The notes under the pieces are model-generated. The model did no database searches and was not told the origin of the DNA. It saw nothing but the letters and a program-made list of their open reading frames with translations. A stretch of 64,000 nucleotides of DNA. Source: Streptomyces cellostaticus. GTDB taxonomy: Bacteria; Actinomycetota; Actinomycetes; Streptomycetales; Streptomycetaceae. This document shows, in pieces, positions 59,136-64,000 of this stretch. The stretch spans positions 1 through 64,000 of the forward strand of contig NZ_KQ948041.1 in assembly GCF_001513965.1 (NCBI RefSeq), given 5' to 3'. Every line of letters begins with the position of its first letter. Positions within the stretch are counted from its first letter, which is position 1. A program made the translations under genes and the position numbers.

Positions 59136-60260
59136 GTGTCCGCCACGTCCACGGTCCACTGGACCGAGGAGACCACTTCCCTTTCCGCCCGCTGGCACTC
59201 TGAGAGCGCACTGCCCGCTCCCCGGCGGGTCGTCGTCGCCGACGACCGTACGAGCGCCGTCACCGCACACCGACTGGCCTGCGAGGGCACCGGACTGCTG
59301 TGGCGGGGCGACTTCCATGGCGCCCGCCAACTGCTGCGCGCGCTGGAGCGCCGCATCGACCGCAAGGCACCGGGCCCGGGGCCGACCCCGGCCGAGACCT
59401 TCCGCCTCCAGCGCCGCTTCCGCGCCCACCGAGCCCGGGTGCTCGGCAGGCTCCTGCTCCTCCTGGAGCAGAACCACACCCTGACCCTGCGCCGCGCCCC
59501 CGACGTCCGCACCGCCTGCACCGACGCCTACGGCCCGCCGGCCGGGCCCACCGTCGTACCCCTCCGGGAACTGCTGGGCGTGCTCGGTGCCCGCCAGTGG
59601 CGGGAGAGGGGAGTCGAGGTCCCGGCCCTGGGCGGCGCCCGCATCCACCCGCACTACGGCGTCTTCGCGCCCGTGCGCGGCGAGTACGTGGACCTCGTAG
59701 CGCAGGCCTCCCTGCCCGCTGGAGCCACCGCCTTCGACCTCGGCACCGGAACCGGCGTCCTGGCCGCGGTCCTGGCCCGGCGCGGCATCGAACGGCTCAC
59801 CGCGACCGACCTCAGCGCCCGGGCCCGCGCCTGCGCCCGGGACAACCTGCACCGCCTGGGCCTGGCCGACCGGATCACCGTCACCGGCCCGGACCTCTTC
59901 CCGCCCGGCCGCGCCCACCTCGTCGTCTGCAACCCGCCCTGGCTCCCGGCCCGCCCCACCTCGACCCTCGAACAGGGCGTGTACGACCCCGGGGGCACGA
60001 TGCTGCACGCCTTCCTCTCGGGCCTCACCGATCACCTCGAACCCGTCGGCGAGGCCTGGCTGGTCCTCTCCGACCTGGCCGAACACCTGGGCCTGCGCAC
60101 CCGCACCGAGCTCCTCACGGCGATCGACACGGCGGGCCTACGGGTGCTGAGCCGCACCGGGACCCGCCCCCGACACCCACGAGCGGCCGACTCCGCCGAC
60201 CCGCTGCACGCGGCCCGGGCCGCCGAGGTCACGTCCCTGTGGCGGCTGGCTCCCCGCTGA
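59136..60260 (+). CDS. class I SAM-dependent methyltransferase
   Basis: A 374-residue enzyme. The C-terminal half has motif I FDLGTGTGVLAAVLARRG (about residues 205-222) and the catalytic NPPW near residue 267, typical of N-methyltransferases that act on RNA or on protein glutamine. The N-terminal 190 residues are helical and basic and could bind the target. The GTG at 59136 has an ACGAGGAGC site. The target is unknown. Confidence 0.87.
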   Translation: MSATSTVHWTEETTSLSARWHSESALPAPRRVVVADDRTSAVTAHRLACEGTGLLWRGDFHGARQLLRALERRIDRKAPGPGPTPAETFRLQRRFRAHRARVLGRLLLLLEQNHTLTLRRAPDVRTACTDAYGPPAGPTVVPLRELLGVLGARQWRERGVEVPALGGARIHPHYGVFAPVRGEYVDLVAQASLPAGATAFDLGTGTGVLAAVLARRGIERLTATDLSARARACARDNLHRLGLADRITVTGPDLFPPGRAHLVVCNPPWLPARPTSTLEQGVYDPGGTMLHAFLSGLTDHLEPVGEAWLVLSDLAEHLGLRTRTELLTAIDTAGLRVLSRTGTRPRHPRAADSADPLHAARAAEVTSLWRLAPR

Positions 60261-60279
60261 GCCCTGGGCACGCCACCGG

Positions 60280-60340
60280 GGTGCCGAAGTCGCGGATCCG
60301 CAAGGGACCGGCTTCCCGCTCGGATCACGACTTCGGCACC
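60280..60340. terminator. large bidirectional terminator
   Basis: GGTGCCGAAGTCG (60280-60292) pairs with CGACTTCGGCACC (60328-60340), 13 bp perfect, and GATCCG/CGGATC extends the stem inwards. It lies between the convergent methyltransferase and MFS genes and overlaps the last codons of the latter. Confidence 0.75.
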
Positions 60341-61557
60341 GTCGGCACCCGGTCCCGGTCGCTCGCGGACCCCACCTCACCCTCCCCCCTGCGCGCCACC
60401 GGGCCCGCCTTGCGTATCTCCCCCCACCAGCCCACCCCCGTCAGCGTCAGGGTCAGCCCCACGCCCGCCAGGATCGCCGTCGAGGGAGCTGTCCAGGTGA
60501 GCAGGGCGCCCGCCAGGGAGCCCGTGGCTGCGTAACCGGCGCCGACTGCTGCGTACATGACCGAGTACGCGGCGGCCAGCGCTTCGGGCGGGAGGGCCTC
60601 GCGCAGGGACAGGTTGCGGGTGAGCATCGCCCCGGACTGGAGCAGTCCCGCCACCGCAAGACCGGCCGCGATGCCGGGCCCGGCCGGTATCAGCGCGACC
60701 GCGGTCAGGGCCGCCGCCATCCCGCACAGCAACAGCACACTGCGCGTGGCCAGTCGGCCCGGCCAGGTGCGCAGCCCGTACAGGAACGCGCCCACACCCG
60801 CGGTCGCCGACATGCCGAGCAGCAGCGGTCCCGACCAGCCGACGCCGATACCGCGCTGTTCCAGGAGCGCCGGCAGCACCAGTTCGGCGAGGGCGAGCAG
60901 GGACAGGCCGGCCGCACCGGTGACGTACACCGGCCAGGCGCCCGCCAGCACACGGAGTCCGGACGTGCCCCCGGTCCGCTCCTGCGCCTGCCACCCCTCG
61001 GGCAGCAGCCACAGGCCCGCGACCGAGGAGGCCATCAGGGCCGCCGCGAGCAGCAGCGGCAAGCCCGGGGCGACACCGAGCGCGAGGCCGGTCACCGCGG
61101 CCGGGGACACCGCCCAGATGCCCGAGGTCAGCATCGACTCGACCGACAGGGCCTGCGCGGCGGCGTGCCCGGGGACCAGTGAGGTGAGCAGGGCGCGCAG
61201 CCCTCCGGAGGCCGCCGCGGGTGCGGCACCGGCGAGGAACGCGAACGCGGCGAGGAGCACCGGGGGGCCGCCGGGAAACGCGCCGAGGCCCGCGAAGCCG
61301 ACGGCACCAAGGGCAAGGCCGGCGGCCAGGTGCGGGCGGGCCCGGCGGGGGTTCATGCGCATGCCGAGCACGGGGGCGCCGAGGATCTCACCGATGACAT
61401 AGGCCGCGGCGAGGGCGGCGCCCAGCGGGTAACCGCCCGGGCGTTCGCGGACCAGGAAGACCAGGGCCAGCGGGGCCATCGCCACCGGCATCCGGGCACC
61501 GATAGCCACGCAGGTCCAGGTCAGCACCTGTTTGGAGGCGACGTCGCGGTAGGTCAT
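60325..61557 (-). CDS. MFS transporter
   Basis: A 410-residue membrane protein with about 12 hydrophobic segments and many small Ala/Gly residues. APLALVFLVRERPGGYPLGA near residue 28 and the repeated AAGLALGAVGFAGLGAF pattern fit the DHA1-like MFS. No substrate can be inferred. The ATG at 61557 precedes a 90-bp gap that holds two DnaA-box-like sites. Confidence 0.82.
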   Translation of the reverse strand: MTYRDVASKQVLTWTCVAIGARMPVAMAPLALVFLVRERPGGYPLGAALAAAYVIGEILGAPVLGMRMNPRRARPHLAAGLALGAVGFAGLGAFPGGPPVLLAAFAFLAGAAPAAASGGLRALLTSLVPGHAAAQALSVESMLTSGIWAVSPAAVTGLALGVAPGLPLLLAAALMASSVAGLWLLPEGWQAQERTGGTSGLRVLAGAWPVYVTGAAGLSLLALAELVLPALLEQRGIGVGWSGPLLLGMSATAGVGAFLYGLRTWPGRLATRSVLLLCGMAAALTAVALIPAGPGIAAGLAVAGLLQSGAMLTRNLSLREALPPEALAAAYSVMYAAVGAGYAATGSLAGALLTWTAPSTAILAGVGLTLTLTGVGWWGEIRKAGPVARRGEGEVGSASDRDRVPTVPKS

Positions 61558-61609
61558 GCGATGACGGTAGGGGCCGGCGCCGACAATCACCGCCGCAATT
61601 TCCCCTGCC

Positions 61610-61636
61610 TGTGGACAACTCCGCGGCTGTGGACAC
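61610..61636. promoter_or_regulatory. pair of DnaA-box-like sites
   Basis: TGTGGACAA (61610-61618), the exact complement of TTGTCCACA, and TGTGGACAC (61628-61636) lie 18 bp apart in the gap between the MFS and ADH genes. Pairs of such boxes outside the origin can titrate or respond to DnaA. Confidence 0.55.
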
Positions 61637-61647
61637 CCACGGCCGTC

Positions 61648-62697
61648 TCAGAACGCGAGCACCCCCCGCGCCACCCGCCCCGCCTCCGCATCGGCCCTCG
61701 CCTTCTCGAAGTCCTCCACCGGGTAGGTCGCCGTCACCAACTCGTCCAGGAGCAGGCGGCCTTGGCGGTACAGCTCGGCGTACAGGGGGATGTCCCGCTG
61801 GGGACGGGAGGAGCCGTAGCGGCAGCCGAGGATCGCCTTGTCCAGGAACATGGAGGAGACGAGGAAGGACGCCTCCGCACCCGCCCGGGGCACGCCGAGC
61901 AGGACGGCCTGGCCGTGGCGGTCGAGGAGGTTGATCGCCTGACGGATCAGTTCCACCCGGCCGACGCACTCGAAGACGTGGTCGGCGCCGGTCGGCAGGA
62001 TGTCCCGGACGCCGTCCGCCGAGGTCAGGAAGTCGGTCGCGCCGAACTGCCGGGCCGCCGCCTCCTTCGCCGGATTGGCGTCCACGGCCACGATCCTGAG
62101 GGCCCCGGCGAGGCGCGCACCCTGCAGGACGTTCAGCCCGATACCGCCGGTGCCGATGACGACCACGCTGTCCCCGCGGTCCACCCGCGCCCGGTTGAGG
62201 ACCGCGCCGACCCCGGTGAGCACCCCGCAGCCGATCAGGGCCGCCGCCGGCAGCGGGATGTCCTTCGGGATCCGCACCGCCTGCACGGCCTTGACGACCG
62301 TACGTTCCGCGAAGGCCGAGTTGCAGGCGAACTGGTACACCGTCCGCCCGCCCCGCGTGAAGGGCTGCTGCGGGCGGCCGATCGCCTGGCGGCACATGGT
62401 CGGGCGGCCCCGGTCGCACTCCGCGCACGTGCCGCAGTTGGCGAGCGTGGACAGGGCCACGTGGTCACCGGGGGCCACATGGGTCACGCCCGCACCCACG
62501 GCCTCGACCACGCCCGCGCCCTCGTGGCCCAGCACCACGGGGACCGGGAAGGGGATGGTGCCGTCCACCACCGAGAGGTCGCTGTGGCACAGCCCGGCCG
62601 CCGCGATCGCCACCAGCACCTCGCCGGGCCCCGGCTCCCGTACCGTCAGGTCGTCCACCACCTGGACCTGCTTGCCGTCGAACACCACGCCACGCAT
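61648..62697 (-). CDS. Zn-dependent alcohol dehydrogenase
   Basis: A 349-residue medium-chain dehydrogenase. Catalytic zinc ligands are in GLCHSD (Cys near 37) and GHEGAGVVE (His near 58), the structural zinc in CGTCAECDRGRPTMC (about residues 88-102), and the cofactor loop is VIGTGGIGLNVLQ near 172. It should oxidise an alcohol with NAD. The ATG overlaps the stop of the acyl-CoA dehydrogenase (TGATG). Confidence 0.93.
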   Translation of the reverse strand: MRGVVFDGKQVQVVDDLTVREPGPGEVLVAIAAAGLCHSDLSVVDGTIPFPVPVVLGHEGAGVVEAVGAGVTHVAPGDHVALSTLANCGTCAECDRGRPTMCRQAIGRPQQPFTRGGRTVYQFACNSAFAERTVVKAVQAVRIPKDIPLPAAALIGCGVLTGVGAVLNRARVDRGDSVVVIGTGGIGLNVLQGARLAGALRIVAVDANPAKEAAARQFGATDFLTSADGVRDILPTGADHVFECVGRVELIRQAINLLDRHGQAVLLGVPRAGAEASFLVSSMFLDKAILGCRYGSSRPQRDIPLYAELYRQGRLLLDELVTATYPVEDFEKARADAEAGRVARGVLAF

Positions 62698-63845
62698 CAC
62701 ACGACCCCCTTCGGCTCTCTCGGCAGACCGAGCACCCGCTCGGCGATGATCGTGCGCTGGACCTGGTCCGAGCCGCCGTAGACGGTGTCGGCCCGGGAGA
62801 AGAGGAACAGGTGCTGGTCGGGGTCGATCTCGTACGGCGCCGACGGCGACCAGTCCACGGGCCCCACGGCGGCCGCCCCGCCCCGGACCTGGACGGCCAG
62901 TTCCCCCAGCCGCTGGTGCCAGTTCGCCCACAGCAGCTTGGCCACGCTGGGCGCGCCCGCGTCGCCGGAGCCGCCGAGGGTGCGCAGGGCGTTCCAGCGC
63001 ATGGTGCGCAGTTCGGCCCACTGGCGCACGAGCCGGGCGCGTACGACCGGGTCGTCGGCGGCGCCGGTGCGCCGGGCCGTCCGTACGACCTGTGCCAGTT
63101 CCTCGGCGAATCCGATCTGCTGGGCGAGTGTCGACACGCCGCGCTCGAAGCCGAGCAGGCTCATCGCCACCCGCCAGCCCTGCCCCGCTCCCCCGACGAC
63201 GTGTTCCACGCGCGCGCGTGCCCCGTCGAAGAAGACCTCGTTGAAGTCGCTCGTGCCGGTCATCTGGCGGATGGGCCGGACCTCGATACGGCCCGGCTGG
63301 TCCATGGGGACGAGCAGGAAGCTGAGGCCGTGGTGGCGGCGGGAGTCCGGGTCGGTCCGGGCCAGGACGAAGCACCAGTCGGCCTCGTGGGCGAGGGAGG
63401 TCCAGATCTTCTGGCCGGTGATCCGGTACGACGACCCCTCACGCACCGCCGACGTGCGTATACCCGCCAGGTCGGAACCGGCCCCCGGTTCGCTGTAGCC
63501 CTGGCACCACAGCTCCTCCCCGGCCGCGATCGGCGGCAGGAAGCGTCTCTTGTGCTCCTCGCTGCCGTGGGCGATGAGGGTGGGGGCGAGCAGGTTCTCC
63601 CCGATGTGGCCGGACCGCGGGGGCGCGTCCGAGCGGGCGTACTCCTCGGCCCAGGCGACCTGCTGGGTGAGGGTGGCGGTGCGATTGCCGTACCCGCCCT
63701 CCGGCCAGCCGATCCCGATCCAGCCCGCCTCTCCGAGGGTCCGCTCCCAACTGCGCCGCTGCAGGGTGCGGTTGGCGTGAGCGGCCAACCACGCACGAGC
63801 CTCGGTGCGGAACGCATCGTCCTCGGAGGTGAATTCAAAGTCCAC
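62697..63845 (-). CDS. acyl-CoA dehydrogenase (FadE type)
   Basis: A 382-residue flavoprotein. The central CQGYSEPGAGSDLAGIRTSA and YRITGQKIWTSLAHEADWCF give the FAD domain, and the C-terminal VYGGSDQVQRTIIAERVLGL replaces the usual catalytic Glu with Gly, a trait of the heteromeric FadE enzymes of steroid and bile-acid-type pathways. GTG at 63845 follows a GAGAGGAG site. It is coupled to the ADH gene and lacks the regulon operator, so it may be controlled separately. Confidence 0.9.
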   Translation of the reverse strand: MDFEFTSEDDAFRTEARAWLAAHANRTLQRRSWERTLGEAGWIGIGWPEGGYGNRTATLTQQVAWAEEYARSDAPPRSGHIGENLLAPTLIAHGSEEHKRRFLPPIAAGEELWCQGYSEPGAGSDLAGIRTSAVREGSSYRITGQKIWTSLAHEADWCFVLARTDPDSRRHHGLSFLLVPMDQPGRIEVRPIRQMTGTSDFNEVFFDGARARVEHVVGGAGQGWRVAMSLLGFERGVSTLAQQIGFAEELAQVVRTARRTGAADDPVVRARLVRQWAELRTMRWNALRTLGGSGDAGAPSVAKLLWANWHQRLGELAVQVRGGAAAVGPVDWSPSAPYEIDPDQHLFLFSRADTVYGGSDQVQRTIIAERVLGLPREPKGVV

Positions 63846-63880
63846 GACCGCTCCTCTCGACACCGGTCGGATCAGCCAGC

Positions 63881-63950
63881 CCAGGGGCGCGGGACTGTAT
63901 CGATATGCGGCTCCGCCGCGTGGGCGCGACCAGCCGCAGAGGACCCGCAG
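63881..63950 (+). repeat. dispersed intergenic repeat, copy D
   Basis: Reads CCAGGGGCGCGGGACTGTAT, then CGATATGCGGCTCCGCCGCG and on to GGACCCGCAG. It shares most of its length with copies A and C. It lies upstream of the acyl-CoA dehydrogenase gene, which begins 35 bp away on the minus strand. Confidence 0.75.
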
Positions 63951-64000
63951 CCGCCATACGACGCATCCCCCCGAGCTCTTAGGCGTTCGGCCGCTCGCCC

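Noticed and set aside
59054..59203. A 49-codon ORF starting MSVTLGMVLGDVVLVPAHV after the MFS gene
   Set aside because: It has a plausible ribosome site but overlaps the methyltransferase start by 68 bp, and its second half reads like a shadow. Support is too weak.
1..64000. CRISPR arrays, rRNA or tRNA genes
   Set aside because: No spaced repeat array, tRNA cloverleaf or conserved rRNA stretch was seen on either strand.

Overview
The window is chromosomal DNA from a Streptomyces (or a very close relative). GC content is very high, GTG starts are common, and only one in-frame TTA codon was found in the genes called here. The genes for FO/F420 biosynthesis (fbiC) and the AfsK-AfsR-AfsS signalling set are recognisable and probably mark the conserved backbone. 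No rRNA, tRNA or CRISPR array is visible. All family names come from reading the sequence; no database search was run.

Layout. 1-8.5 kb: a conserved hypothetical divergent from an SDR, a sodium:solute symporter, small hypotheticals, a degenerate ADP-ribosylglycohydrolase, a TetR/hydrolase pair, and a patch of gene debris around a toxin-antitoxin-like pair. 8.5-17.7 kb: a STAND-type NTPase with TPRs, two membrane or cell-wall proteins, fbiC, an LLM (F420-type) oxidoreductase and a PHP metallohydrolase. 17.6-20.6 kb: an operon that looks like a type VII secretion unit, with a WXG100-like protein, a papain-like cysteine peptidase and a chagasin-like lipoprotein. 20.7-28.6 kb: F420-type and CoA-type catabolic genes in two minus-strand operons. 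28.8-39.9 kb: afsR, afsS and afsK, with a CoA ligase/Ltp/DUF35/enoyl-CoA hydratase block between afsS and afsK. 40-49 kb: regulators, secreted proteins, an acyl-CoA dehydrogenase/nitroreductase pair, a second thiolase-like gene, and DoxX plus DUF35. 49.2-52.8 kb: a monooxygenase gene whose 3' end was used by a serine-integrase element. 52.8-64 kb: ADP-forming acyl-CoA ligase, enoyl-CoA hydratase, flavin reductase, a GlxA-type regulator, two MFS transporters, a methyltransferase, and an ADH/acyl-CoA dehydrogenase operon.

How the genes work together. Eleven copies of a palindrome, CTGAC-N5-GTCAG (best form CTGACGNNNCGTCAG), lie just upstream of most catabolic units: at 901, 25567, 25631, 28636, 33928, 33955, 44737, 48974, 52793, 52817 and 55934. 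This suggests that one TetR-type repressor controls a scattered regulon. The members are SDRs, LLM oxidoreductases, amidohydrolases, aldehyde dehydrogenase, CoA ligases, acyl-CoA dehydrogenase, enoyl-CoA hydratases, Ltp-type thiolase homologues, DUF35 proteins, DoxX and a flavin reductase. Together they look like a pathway that activates a ring-containing or branched substrate to a CoA thioester and shortens it, as in steroid side-chain degradation. The substrate is not visible from sequence. FbiC would supply the deazaflavin precursor for three LLM oxidoreductases and two Ddn-type nitroreductases.

The most unusual points are the shared operator, the peptidase/inhibitor secretion operon, the integrase element that exchanged the monooxygenase C-terminus, the ADP-ribosylglycohydrolase without its metal-binding residues, and a dispersed repeat present in four copies.
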